Source: an uncultured Alphaproteobacteria bacterium (lineage in GTDB: Bacteria > Pseudomonadota > Alphaproteobacteria > RUG11792). Taken from it: DNA of 35,488 nt. The position numbers and the translations under genes are program-made. Below the pieces are notes generated by a model, which was not told the DNA's origin, searched no databases, and was given only the letters and a program-made list of their open reading frames with translations. The stretch covers positions 1-35,488 of the forward strand of contig CAJUOM010000009.1 in NCBI GenBank assembly GCA_910588255.1, read 5' to 3'. Below, piece after piece: positions 17,638 through 25,639 of this stretch (the stretch's first letter is position 1; each line of letters begins with the position of its first letter).

Positions 17638-18386
17638 TGAATATTACAAAATCAGATATCTTAGCTGAGATTAAATTTATTGATCATGGATTTTTTGATA
17701 GAACCGGAGGAAAAAATATTGGAAAATTTGAATCATTAAATGTTGGAATCAACCGAGGGGATGAAAATGTCCTTGAAAACAGAAAGAATATAGCAAATCA
17801 ATTTGGTGTTTCGTTATCTGATTTAGTAATTTTAAATCAAAAACATAGTGATATAGTGCATGTTATAACTGAGAAAAACCTTGAACAATATAAGTTTAAA
17901 GATGTTGATCAGGCATTGAAAAACGAGGGAGATGCTATTATCACTAACTTGAAAAATTTATTAATAGGCGTAAATACTGCAGATTGTGCCCCTATCTTAC
18001 TTTGTGATAAAGATTTGCAATATATTGCAGCGATTCACGCAGGTTGGCGAGGGTCTAATGGCAAAATAATAGAAAATACTGTTGAAAAAATGAAAGATCT
18101 CGGATGCAAAAATATAGCTGCTGCAATTGGTCCTTGTTTGCAAAAGCGTTATTTTGAAGTGAAAAATGATATTATTTCACAAATGGACAGAAGATATATT
18201 TCTTTTATTGGAGAAAAGACTTTGTTTGATATGCAACTTCAAGTTTTAGAAAAGTTAATAAAATCTGGAGTAAAATCGGTTTCAAAGTTAAATATTGATA
18301 CGTTTTCAAATGATAATTATTTCAGTTACAGAAAATTAGGAGAAAATTGCGGCCTTCAATTTTCAGGTATAATTATAAAGGAGTAA
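17637..18386 (+). CDS. pgeF: Laccase-domain (YfiH/PgeF, DUF152) purine nucleoside phosphorylase-like protein
   Basis: 249 residues of the YfiH/LACC1 family, known as purine nucleoside phosphorylases with adenosine deaminase activity and as peptidoglycan editing factors. The zinc-binding set is intact: H70 in LNQKHSD, C117 in NTADCAPILLCD and H134 in AAIHAGWRG. AAIGPCLQKRYFEV and a C-terminal SYRKLGENCG block also match. AAGGAG inside the accC end precedes the ATG. It follows accC by overlap and precedes ybaB by three bases. Confidence 0.9.
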   Translation: MNITKSDILAEIKFIDHGFFDRTGGKNIGKFESLNVGINRGDENVLENRKNIANQFGVSLSDLVILNQKHSDIVHVITEKNLEQYKFKDVDQALKNEGDAIITNLKNLLIGVNTADCAPILLCDKDLQYIAAIHAGWRGSNGKIIENTVEKMKDLGCKNIAAAIGPCLQKRYFEVKNDIISQMDRRYISFIGEKTLFDMQLQVLEKLIKSGVKSVSKLNIDTFSNDNYFSYRKLGENCGLQFSGIIIKE

Positions 18387-18389
18387 TAT

Positions 18390-18698
18390 ATGAATAATAT
18401 GCAACAAATTTTGGCAAGAGCTCAAAAGCTTCAAGCAAAAGTTACTGAAACTCAAAATAAATTAGCAAACGAAGAAGTCTCAGGCTCTTCAGGTTCCGGA
18501 ATGGTTTCCATAGTGATGACTGTAAACGGAAATATAAAGTCAATTTCTATTAACAAGGAAATAATTAATCCTGAAGAGAAGGATATTTTAGAAGATCTGA
18601 TTTTAGCTGCATTTAATGACGCCAAACAACAAGCAGATGCAAAATATGAAAAAGAAATGAAAGAAGCAACTGGTGGACTAAATATCCCGGGATTTTAA
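18390..18698 (+). CDS. ybaB: YbaB/EbfC nucleoid-associated protein
   Basis: A 102-residue DNA-binding protein of the YbaB/EbfC family. It opens with NNMQQILARAQKLQAK and has the typical glycine-containing centre (GMVSIVMTVNG) and a C-terminus ending GGLNIPGF. AAAGGAG precedes the ATG. In many bacteria it sits between dnaX and recR; here it closes the acc-pgeF run and neither partner is in the window. Confidence 0.92.
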   Translation: MNNMQQILARAQKLQAKVTETQNKLANEEVSGSSGSGMVSIVMTVNGNIKSISINKEIINPEEKDILEDLILAAFNDAKQQADAKYEKEMKEATGGLNIPGF

Positions 18699-18740
18699 AA
18701 TCTGAGCTTTAGAAAGTACTACTAGCTTTTATGTATTATT

Positions 18741-20102
18741 ATGTTTATATTAAATAACTTAAGTTTAGTATTTCCTCATAAAGTTTGTTTTCAAGAATTT
18801 AATGCAACCATAAACGTAAATAATCATATAGGAATTATAGGTCGTAATGGTTACGGGAAATCATCTTTGTTAAGAATTATTCATGAAAAACTAGGAGATA
18901 ATATTAGCTTTTTGGTTCCTCAAATAATTTCTGATTATCCCGAATTAAGTGGAGGAGAAAGATTTAATAAAAAATTATCAGAAGCTATGGCTATAAAACC
19001 ACAAGTTTTGTTATTGGATAAACCAACAAATCATCTTGATTATTCCAATAGATATAGTCTGCTTCGTATGCTTGAAAAATATAATGGAGCATTGCTTGTT
19101 GTGACTCATGATTCAGAAATCTTAAGGAGTTGTATAGATATAATCTGGTATATCAACAATGGAGAAATATCGGTATTTAATGGGAAATATGATAAATTCC
19201 TTTTGGAAAATGAGCGAAAACTTAATGGAATTAATAAAAAACTGTTAGAAATTAAACACAAAGAAAAAAACTTAAGAATAAAATTGCAAAAAGAACAAGA
19301 ACGTCAAGCTCATAGTATTACTATCGGGAAAAAATATATTCGTAATAAAAAATGGTTAAAAGCCGTTGGCGATTTAAAAGCGATGTCATCTGAAAAATCA
19401 AGAGGAAAAATTCTTCAGAATTTAAGTAATAAGAAATCTGATTTATTATCATCTCGTGCGCAAATTTTTATACCAAAAGAAAATCTTCCCAAATTTAGCT
19501 TTCCAGATAGTAGTGATAATTCTTGTTTCTCAATTGTTAATGGTGCAATCGGTTATTCTAAAGGTAATTTTATATTAGAAAATATTGATATCACCCTTAA
19601 TCAAAGCTTAGCCGTTATTGGGCCAAATGCTTCTGGAAAAACAACTCTTGTGAAAGCTATATTAAATGACCCTAAAGTTTTTAAAACAGGGCTATGGAAT
19701 GTCCCTAAAAATATTACATATTTGGATCAACACTATTCAACATTAAATCCCGATAAAAGCGCTATTGAAACTATTCATGAAATATCTAATTTGTCTAATA
19801 CAGAAATCAGAAGATTTTTAAATGATTTTTTATTTAAGAAAACTGAAGAAATAAACGTACCGTCACGATATCTATCAGGCGGAGAAAAGGCTAGATTATG
19901 TCTTGCTCAAATTGCGATTTCAACGCCTTCGATACTTATTTTGGATGAAATCACGAATAATATTGATATTGAAACAAGAGATTATATCATAGATCTTTTA
20001 AAGAATTATAAAGGAAAATTCATAATTATATCCCATGATAATAATTTTCTGCAGAGTATAAATATCAAAGATATATATAATTTAAAATCTGAATCGTTTT
20101 AG
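18741..20102 (+). CDS. ABC-F family ATPase, short form, with altered first Walker B
   Basis: 453 residues with two ABC cassettes and no membrane segments, as in ribosome-associated ABC-F proteins; typical members have about 530 or more. Cassette 1 has GRNGYGKSS (34-42), SGGER (70-74) and LLLDKPTNHLD, where the usual catalytic Glu is Lys (K94). Cassette 2 has GPNASGKTT (about 294-302), LSGGEKARLCLAQ and ILILDEITNNID with Glu intact. A Lys/Glu-rich linker of about 90 residues joins them. So site 1 is probably hydrolysis-defective. No good ribosome site is seen at ATG 18741. Its last 21 bases overlap the converging rnc gene. Translation factor or resistance role cannot be separated from sequence. 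Confidence 0.85.
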   Translation: MFILNNLSLVFPHKVCFQEFNATINVNNHIGIIGRNGYGKSSLLRIIHEKLGDNISFLVPQIISDYPELSGGERFNKKLSEAMAIKPQVLLLDKPTNHLDYSNRYSLLRMLEKYNGALLVVTHDSEILRSCIDIIWYINNGEISVFNGKYDKFLLENERKLNGINKKLLEIKHKEKNLRIKLQKEQERQAHSITIGKKYIRNKKWLKAVGDLKAMSSEKSRGKILQNLSNKKSDLLSSRAQIFIPKENLPKFSFPDSSDNSCFSIVNGAIGYSKGNFILENIDITLNQSLAVIGPNASGKTTLVKAILNDPKVFKTGLWNVPKNITYLDQHYSTLNPDKSAIETIHEISNLSNTEIRRFLNDFLFKKTEEINVPSRYLSGGEKARLCLAQIAISTPSILILDEITNNIDIETRDYIIDLLKNYKGKFIIISHDNNFLQSINIKDIYNLKSESF

Positions 20103-20723
20103 AAACTCATGAGCAGCTGTTGTTTCTGCATCTTTTTTTGAAGAACCTTTTGCTGTTATAGTTTTATTTAATGCTGTTAATTCAATCAAGAATTCTGGTT
20201 TATGATCAGGTCCCGAGATAGATATAATTTTATAAATGGGTGTTGTTCCTGATTTTGCTTGACATATTTCCTGGAGTCTAGTTTTGGGTTCTTGATCAAA
20301 TTCATTATAATTTTCAAAACTATTTTCCCATAAATTGAGAATTATATTTTTTACGGTTTTGTAATCAGAGTCTATAAAAATCGCGCCTAGTATAGATTCC
20401 ATTGCATCTGCGAGTACTGTTTTATTATTCATCAGATTTTTATCGGCAGTTTTTATCAGTTGGCTTACGCCTAATTTTCGAGCTATTTCAGCACAAGTGT
20501 CAGCACAAACAAAGGCTGAATGCATCTTAGCCATAGCACCTTCTTTATCTTTAAAACTTCTGAAAATAAATTCAGCGATCACTATTCCTAAAACTCTATC
20601 TCCCAAAAATTCCAATCTTTCAAATGCAACCGCAAAACGCTTTATACTCGAATGATGTAAGGCATCGGATAAAAGTTTTTTATTTTTAAATGTATAATTT
20701 AAATTATTTTCTAATTTCTGCAT
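20082..20723 (-). CDS. rnc: Ribonuclease III
   Basis: Double-strand-specific endonuclease that processes rRNA precursors and other structured RNAs. Of 213 residues, the N-terminal RNase III domain has ERLEFLGDRVLG (35-46; E38 and D42 metal ligands) and DAMESILGAIFID (D106, E109). A dsRNA-binding domain follows from about residue 145 (DPKTRLQEICQAK to KKDAETTAAHEFLKRF; the preceding E is at the domain edge). It starts in a one-base overlap with the lepB stop (TAATG on the minus strand), the lepB-rnc order common in bacteria. Its 3' end overlaps the ABC-F gene by 21 bases. Confidence 0.96.
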   Translation of the reverse strand: MQKLENNLNYTFKNKKLLSDALHHSSIKRFAVAFERLEFLGDRVLGIVIAEFIFRSFKDKEGAMAKMHSAFVCADTCAEIARKLGVSQLIKTADKNLMNNKTVLADAMESILGAIFIDSDYKTVKNIILNLWENSFENYNEFDQEPKTRLQEICQAKSGTTPIYKIISISGPDHKPEFLIELTALNKTITAKGSSKKDAETTAAHEFLKRFRF

Positions 20724-21466
20724 TATCTTATTAATGTGAAGAATCTTTCAAACCTAAGTGAGAATGGCCATTTGAATACTTCCCAAATTGAACATGATGA
20801 AGAAAAGAACAAACATTCTGCTCTTCCCATGATATGATTTAAAGGAATGAATCCAACAGCTTCCATAACACGGCTATCTTGAGAATTATCCCGATTGTCA
20901 CCCATCATGAAATAATGACCTTTCGGAACATAAAATGGACCAACATTATCAAGCATTCCTTCTCCAAATGCAAATCTCTTTATAATAACGTGTTCATATC
21001 CATTTGGTAACGTTTCTATATATTTTTTATATACTATATAATCTTGATTATCTATCATGGAGTATTCGCCAGATTCTTTCAACTGAACAGGTTTGTCATT
21101 TATATTGATAACTCCATTGATTATTTCAATTTTATCTCCAGGGATACCTATTACTCTTTTTATATAATTCATGTTTCTATCTTTTTCATTTCGAAAAACA
21201 ACAACTTCGCCTCTTTGAGGCAATTTATCAAAAAGTAATCGTTTTGTTATCTTCGGTAATGGAAAAGTGAAAGTTCCTATTCTAAAAGAGTCATTTGAAT
21301 AGCCATAACAAAATTTGTTAACTATCAAAAAATCTCCAACCAGAAGAGTGGGAATCATTGAACCCGAAGGTATTTTAAATGGTTGAAATAAAAAACAACT
21401 TACTAACGTGAATGAAGTTAAAACAACAATCCACTCTTTTATATTCTTTATGATTTTTTCTTTCAT
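20723..21466 (-). CDS. lepB: Signal peptidase I
   Basis: Inner-membrane Ser-Lys protease that removes signal peptides from exported proteins, including the surface proteins encoded in this window. In 247 residues it has one N-terminal membrane helix (about 10-28), PSGSMIPTLLVGD with catalytic S36, YIKRVIGIPGD with catalytic K103, and GDNRDNSQDSR. ATG at 21466 has no clear Shine-Dalgarno sequence. It is translationally coupled to rnc. The repeat-rich region starts just upstream. Confidence 0.96.
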   Translation of the reverse strand: MKEKIIKNIKEWIVVLTSFTLVSCFLFQPFKIPSGSMIPTLLVGDFLIVNKFCYGYSNDSFRIGTFTFPLPKITKRLLFDKLPQRGEVVVFRNEKDRNMNYIKRVIGIPGDKIEIINGVININDKPVQLKESGEYSMIDNQDYIVYKKYIETLPNGYEHVIIKRFAFGEGMLDNVGPFYVPKGHYFMMGDNRDNSQDSRVMEAVGFIPLNHIMGRAECLFFSSSCSIWEVFKWPFSLRFERFFTLIR

Positions 21467-21539
21467 ATTATCAATAAGTCAAGAAGATACTACAATTATT
21501 TTATCAACTTCTGTTTGTTAAGAAAATAGAAATTTATTT

Positions 21540-21624
21540 ATGTCTACCGAAAGCGCTATAGGTACCCCTGCGGTGTCATCAACTGTTTGCCGGTGAAGTC
21601 ATCTTTCTAATTCACGCTTCATGC
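21540..21624 (-). repeat. Dispersed ~95-bp repeat, copy C
   Basis: Reverse-strand relative of 33-128 and 12873-12959. It matches copy A at CACCGGCAAAC and GAAGCGTGAATTAGAAAGA and copy B at GTACCTATAGC. It lacks the GTGAATCTGAAAA end. It lies about 95 bases from the hairpin element copy at 21719-22110, on the same strand. Confidence 0.75.
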
Positions 21625-21718
21625 AGTTACTCTTTTTATTAAAGATCAACATTATTTCGCTCTTTCATTCGAAATACTACTGTTGAGGTTAAATAAAGTA
21701 TGTTTTGAAATACCATAG

Positions 21719-22110
21719 CAGAGTAACAACTTCATCTATAGCTCTCAAAACGGTTTTAATATATAACTTTTCTTTCGAAAAGTTGGCTATTATAAACGAT
21801 GAACACTAGTTTTGGATTTCTAAATTGTATTTTGAAAAACAGCTTTGTTTCTTAAAGTAGCACTTTTTATAGAATGACTGTTCTTTACGGCGCCCGTGAG
21901 TATGGTACCCTTGATATTATACCATACTCACGGGCGCATTATTCATAATGCGGTTCTTAAAAATGTCACTACCGCGTTCTATATTATATTTCTTGAAATG
22001 AACGAAAAAATAATATATTAAGTTTAGTGAACATCATTATATGTTCTTAATTTCAGGATATACAACACAATCCTTATATGTCAAAAAATAAAAAGTCCCA
22101 TAAAATTTTA
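21719..22110 (-). repeat. Long intergenic repeat with hairpin, copy 1
   Basis: About 390 bases alignable on the minus strand with 34566-34865 (plus). Order: AATTTTATGGGA, a TTTGACAT block, AATTAAG, AATATAATATAGAA with GCGGT, the long hairpin, then a 33-base sequence beginning GTTTTGAGAGCTATAG with one mismatch between copies. This copy has about 100 extra bases between hairpin and 33-mer, including an 8-bp palindrome AACTTTTC/GAAAAGTT at 21765-21784. No coding potential is seen. Confidence 0.7.
21890..21937. repeat. Perfect 18-bp inverted repeat inside repeat copy 1
   Basis: Left arm GCGCCCGTGAGTATGGTA (21890-21907), 12-base loop CCCTTGATATTA, right arm its exact complement (21920-21937). 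The arm core and loop are identical at 34745-34790. A second small hairpin (CGCATTA/TAATGCG, 21935-21952) overlaps its right end. With no T-run it is not a usual terminator. Confidence 0.85.
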
Positions 22111-22167
22111 GATATTTTTCTTAATGTTTTCAGCGCTATTTGGTAAATATAAAAAATATATTTTTCC

Positions 22168-22195
22168 TTGATTTTTGATATATTAATTTGATAAT
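22168..22195 (+). promoter_or_regulatory. Possible promoter of the decayed LRR gene
   Basis: TTGATT (22168-22173), a 16-base spacer and GATAAT (22190-22195), 34 bases before the GTG at 22230. Confidence 0.4.
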
Positions 22196-22229
22196 ATAAG
22201 CATACAAAGTTTAATACAGGGGAAAAACT

Positions 22230-22988
22230 GTGAAAAAAATTTTATTAGGAATAAGTATACTTTCCATGCTGGGGAGTATAGAAGTTAATGCAGCAATGCC
22301 AACAGTCAATCTGACAACATCACAAGCCGATTTGACCCTTTTATTGGTATGTTAAATGAGAATCAGCTTATTACTAGTTCTAGAATAGGGAAATTGATCG
22401 GAGATACGAAATACGTGACAATAGACTTTATAGCCATAATCATTTAGACGGCAGCCTAAGTGATTATGAATTTGAGGCGATTCTTAGTTACCTGAGATAT
22501 AAACGCGATGCTATTAGCCTTTTCATAAGTAATCCTAGTGGTTTTTACAAACATATAAGATCTGATGATTTTATAAGCAGTAATGGATTCAAAGCACTTG
22601 CGAGGGCATTAGAAAACTCCAGAGGCTTTAATTCCCATCTTGCAGAACTTTACTTAGAATATAATGATCTAGGGAGTCACGCAACTTACCAGAGTCTTAA
22701 AGAATAATAAGACACTTAAGAAACTTTATTTAATAGGAAACAATATAGGAGACGAAGGAGCAAAAGCCCTTGCTGGTGTTTTAAAAACTACCTCTATTAT
22801 TTGGATTGCACTATCCGATAACGTTATAGGAGATGCCGGTACCCAAGCGCTTGCTGATATCCTAAAAAAAGAGTTACACCTTTAGAGATGTTTACCTAAG
22901 TAATAATGATATAGGAAAAGATATGCTGAGAGAATTAAAACTTTTGGCTTGGCTGAATCGTTATCATATACAATTCCACTTCAAGTAA
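22230..22988 (+). pseudogene. Decayed exported leucine-rich-repeat (RNI-type) protein gene
   Basis: AGGGG precedes a GTG start (MKKILLGISILSMLGSIEV, then NAA), a good signal peptide with likely cleavage after NAA. The frame stops at a TAA near 22353. Coding signal continues in other frames: SRFDPFIGMLNENQLITSSR; then YSHNHLDGSLSDYEFEAILS through LAELYLEYNDLGS; then LKKLYLIGNNIGDEGAKALA and NVIGDAGTQALADILKK; then RDVYLSNNDIGKDMLRELK to a TAA at 22986-22988. The LxxLYLxxNxIGDEGAKALA pattern is the 28-residue ribonuclease-inhibitor/NLR type of leucine-rich repeat. At least three frame breaks and an internal TAA-TAA make this a pseudogene. An exported host-interaction protein is the likely ancestor; that role is inference. 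Confidence 0.75.
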
Positions 22989-23124
22989 GCTTATGACGAA
23001 GAATTTCTAGTCTAACATTAAACAAAAGGAAAATATTAGTGGATTCATTTATGTTTTCCTTCTTGCTTATTTACGAAAATAAAAAAGTTATCCAAAAAAT
23101 TTTATATTTTTATTAGGCTTTTGC

Positions 23125-23312
23125 ACTCCAGGATATACAAACTTTGGCAAAATTGAAAGCTAGCCAATGGAAGATTTTGTAATATAAGTCTATAAAATCG
23201 ATAACAACGCCATGAAAAAACCTATCTAATAAGTTTCCACAAGCACCTCCTATTAAAATTGCTGTCAATATTTTCTCAAATGCCGTTTTTAATTTGAAAA
23301 ATATACAAATTA
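23125..23312 (-). pseudogene. Partial duplicate of lspA (C-terminal part)
   Basis: This stretch repeats the lspA segment at about 23374-23561 with a constant offset of 249 bases and scattered substitutions. It encodes, on the minus strand, FEKILTAILIGGACGNLLDR and FIDLYYKIFHWLAFNFAK. The first catalytic Asp (in GNLLDR) is kept, but the second (FNFAD in LspA) is FNFAK here. It has no start or N-terminus. It lies just downstream of the lspA stop, so it is a tandem partial duplication that has decayed. Confidence 0.85.
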
Positions 23313-23328
23313 GTCCGAAAATTTAGCT

Positions 23329-23802
23329 TTATACTTTGCGAGAAAGCAAATTAAAAATCAATAACCCTAGCACACTACAAGATATGCATATATCAGCAAA
23401 ATTGAAAGCAGGCCAATGGAATGTTTTGTAATATAGGTCTATAAAATCGACAACAGCACCATGAAAAAACCTATCTAATAAGTTTCCACAAGCGCCCCCT
23501 ATTAAAATTGCTGTCAATATTTTCTCAAATATTGTTTTTAATTTGAAAAATACATAAAATAGAAAAACAAGGCATAGTATTGTCAATCCAATAATCATAT
23601 AAGATTGCAATATCGTGTTTGGAGATAATAAACCAAAACTCGTGCCATAATTAAACGTAAGAAGCAGATTGAAATAAGGACATATCCTCACAACTCCCCC
23701 ATTTGGTATAAACGCTAAAATACTCCATTTTGTTGCTTGATCGAAAATTATTACAAAAATTGCTAATAATAAGCTGAAATATAACACTTTCTTATTGTTC
23801 AT
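23329..23802 (-). CDS. lspA: Lipoprotein signal peptidase (signal peptidase II)
   Basis: Aspartic protease of the inner membrane that cleaves prolipoproteins after lipid attachment. At 157 residues it is standard length, with four membrane segments and the two catalytic aspartates D110 (GNLLDR) and D137 (FNFADI). The conserved N-terminal D21 (FDQATKW) and N51 (TFNYGTSFG) are present. AAGGAG inside the dsbD end precedes the ATG, and the genes are two bases apart. A decayed copy of its 3' part lies downstream. Confidence 0.95.
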   Translation of the reverse strand: MNNKKVLYFSLLLAIFVIIFDQATKWSILAFIPNGGVVRICPYFNLLLTFNYGTSFGLLSPNTILQSYMIIGLTILCLVFLFYVFFKLKTIFEKILTAILIGGACGNLLDRFFHGAVVDFIDLYYKTFHWPAFNFADICISCSVLGLLIFNLLSRKV

Positions 23803-23804
23803 TA

Positions 23805-25478
23805 TTATTCTCCTTTTATATATTTCATAACAATACTTTTCGTGAGTATTGATGGAAGAACTTTGAATTTCGAATCTTTACCATTATAAAAAACATATAG
23901 AGGTATTGCTGCTGTGTTGTAACTTTTTAGTAGTTTGGTTAATTTGTTGTTCTTCTTGCTTAAGTCGCATTTTATAGCAGTGATTTTGCTTTTTTGAAAT
24001 TCATGAATCAGTTCTTTATCTGCAAATATCCTATGGTTAAATTGGCAATTCATACACCAAGAAGCAGTGAAATTCAAAAATATCGGTGTGTGGTTTTTTA
24101 AAGAATTATTGAAAATTTCATCAGAATATTCCTGCCATTCTATAGCATTGCTATCTTGAAAATCTTTATTTATGATTAGCTTTATACTATCAAAGCTTAA
24201 AATGAGCAAGATCAAAACTAATGAATATTTTATATATTTTTTATTTATATGTTTTGTCAACCACAATACACATGCCATAGCTATTATGGTTGCTAATAAT
24301 CTTATTATTTGGGAATGAGATAATTGTGACAGCAATATTGAAACAGGCCATAAGCAAGAAAACAACATTGCAAAGCCCATGAGTTTTTTAAACATATTTA
24401 ACCAATTTCCGGGTTTGGGAAAATGTTTAATGAAATTTGGGAAAATCGAAATTAATAAAAAAGGAAACGCTAATCCAAAACCAAGAAGTAGAAATACAGA
24501 TATTGATTGGATCATATTGTCATACAAAAGTGCGGCTGATAACGCTATTCCTGAAAATGGCCCAGCACATGAAGAGGATGTGATAGCTGCAAGTATACCA
24601 CTAAAAAAACAAGTCAAATATGTATTTTTTGAAGTGTATTTAACCTTTCCCAGAAGGGGTAAATGAAATGAATAAACATCCCAAAAATGCAAAGCAGAAA
24701 ATAGAAATATTATCAATAATAAAAATACACAAACAGAATTTTGCATGAAAAATCCCCAGCTGATATCCGGAAACGAAGACTTGATTGTAAGAAGGATTAC
24801 TCCTAATAATAAGATCGTAAATATGGAGCCCAAAGCAAATGCCAAACTTTGTTTTCTTATTTTTATTTTAGATAATGCTGATGATTTTATTAAGGAGAAT
24901 ATTTTTATTGAAATTATTGGGAAAACGCAAGGCATGAAGTTTAAAATAACCCCTCCCAAAAAACTGAAAAATAATATAAGAAAGATATTTTGTGAGAAAG
25001 AATCTTTCTGTGTATAACTATTTATTTCTTCTTGGGTTAACCCATTATTGAGATTCAACTCACCAGATTTATCGCAAGGTATACAAGAATTTTCATTACA
25101 TTTCACGTAAAACAAATCATATAAAACAGGCTGGCTCAGATCATTGATTCGTAATTTACAAAGTATTGAAAATTTTCCGAGATAACCTTTATATTCACTT
25201 TTAGATCCGTCAGGATTTAGTAAATCAGCTTCTTTTGGCCAATGAGTTTCCAATAACTCAGCGTTTTTCCAATTACATTTTGGAGATATAAATTTCCCCT
25301 TCCCTATAGGAGCAGTTATATGCTCTCCATACTTCAATTCAAAATCAAGAGAAACAAAAATAATATCTTTATCAAAAAAAGTCCGGAAACATATTTCAGA
25401 ATGAGTCTGAAAGGAGAAAAGCAATAGTATGAATACAGCAAAACTATAAACTTTTCTCAATATCATTCGTATTTCCAA
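23805..25478 (-). CDS. dsbD: Thiol:disulfide interchange protein DsbD
   Basis: Carries electrons from cytoplasmic thioredoxin across the inner membrane to periplasmic disulfide reductases or isomerases. N-terminal periplasmic domain (about 28-150) with cysteines in KCNENSCIPC (C127-C135). A membrane domain follows with paired cysteines C184 (NFMPCVFP) and C304 (SSSCAGPFSG). The C-terminal thioredoxin domain has WCMNC (C475, C478). At 557 residues it is near the usual size. The start is ambiguous: TTG at 25478 or ATG at 25466; GGAG lies 4 or 13 or so bases before them. A signal peptide follows either way. It is upstream of lspA and overlaps a possible small lipoprotein gene. Confidence 0.92.
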   Translation of the reverse strand: MEIRMILRKVYSFAVFILLLFSFQTHSEICFRTFFDKDIIFVSLDFELKYGEHITAPIGKGKFISPKCNWKNAELLETHWPKEADLLNPDGSKSEYKGYLGKFSILCKLRINDLSQPVLYDLFYVKCNENSCIPCDKSGELNLNNGLTQEEINSYTQKDSFSQNIFLILFFSFLGGVILNFMPCVFPIISIKIFSLIKSSALSKIKIRKQSLAFALGSIFTILLLGVILLTIKSSFPDISWGFFMQNSVCVFLLLIIFLFSALHFWDVYSFHLPLLGKVKYTSKNTYLTCFFSGILAAITSSSCAGPFSGIALSAALLYDNMIQSISVFLLLGFGLAFPFLLISIFPNFIKHFPKPGNWLNMFKKLMGFAMLFSCLWPVSILLSQLSHSQIIRLLATIIAMACVLWLTKHINKKYIKYSLVLILLILSFDSIKLIINKDFQDSNAIEWQEYSDEIFNNSLKNHTPIFLNFTASWCMNCQFNHRIFADKELIHEFQKSKITAIKCDLSKKNNKLTKLLKSYNTAAIPLYVFYNGKDSKFKVLPSILTKSIVMKYIKGE

Positions 25479-25548
25479 ACTCCAAAGGTCGCTCTAAATT
25501 TCCAACACGACCACAAGCTACTAATAATAAAATTAACAATAATAAAAT
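25444..25548 (-). CDS. Possible LptM-like small lipoprotein, start unclear
   Basis: In the minus-strand frame between tRNA-Val and dsbD, ILLLLILLLVAC is followed by GRVGNLERPLEFG and a TAG at 25446-25444. A hydrophobic stretch, lipobox LVAC, and CGxxGxLxxP is the pattern of LptM (YifL), a lipoprotein that helps oxidative assembly of the LptD translocon. No ATG, GTG or TTG gives a normal leader: the coordinates assume ATT at 25548, and TTG at 25539 would leave only eight residues before the Cys. It may use a non-standard start, be decayed, or be chance. It overlaps the dsbD start. Confidence 0.35.
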   Translation of the reverse strand: MLLLLILLLVACGRVGNLERPLEFGNTNDIEKSL

Positions 25549-25552
25549 AAAA

Positions 25553-25627
25553 TGGTGGGCGATGACGGATTTGAACCGCCGACCCCCTCGGTGTAAACGA
25601 GATGCTCTACCCCTGAGCCAATCGCCC
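25553..25627 (-). tRNA. tRNA-Val (anticodon UAC), CCA encoded
   Basis: The reverse strand folds as a full cloverleaf. The acceptor stem is GGGCGAT/ATCGCCC with discriminator A and encoded CCA. The D arm is GCTC/GAGC and the anticodon stem TCTCG/CGAGG with loop TTTACAC (anticodon TAC). The T arm contains GGTTCAAATCC. Twelve bases separate it from the hup stop, the hup to tRNA-Val arrangement seen in many alphaproteobacteria, so cotranscription with hup is likely. Confidence 0.96.
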
Positions 25628-25639
25628 GAATTAAAAAGC

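Noticed and set aside
21890..21937. Hairpin as a simple rho-independent terminator
   Set aside because: No T-run on either side, not next to a gene end, and the loop and core are repeated exactly at 34745-34790 within a longer homologous element.
21467..22200. Insertion sequence or transposase remnant
   Set aside because: Repeats are present but no transposase-like reading frame or catalytic motif was found in any frame I read.
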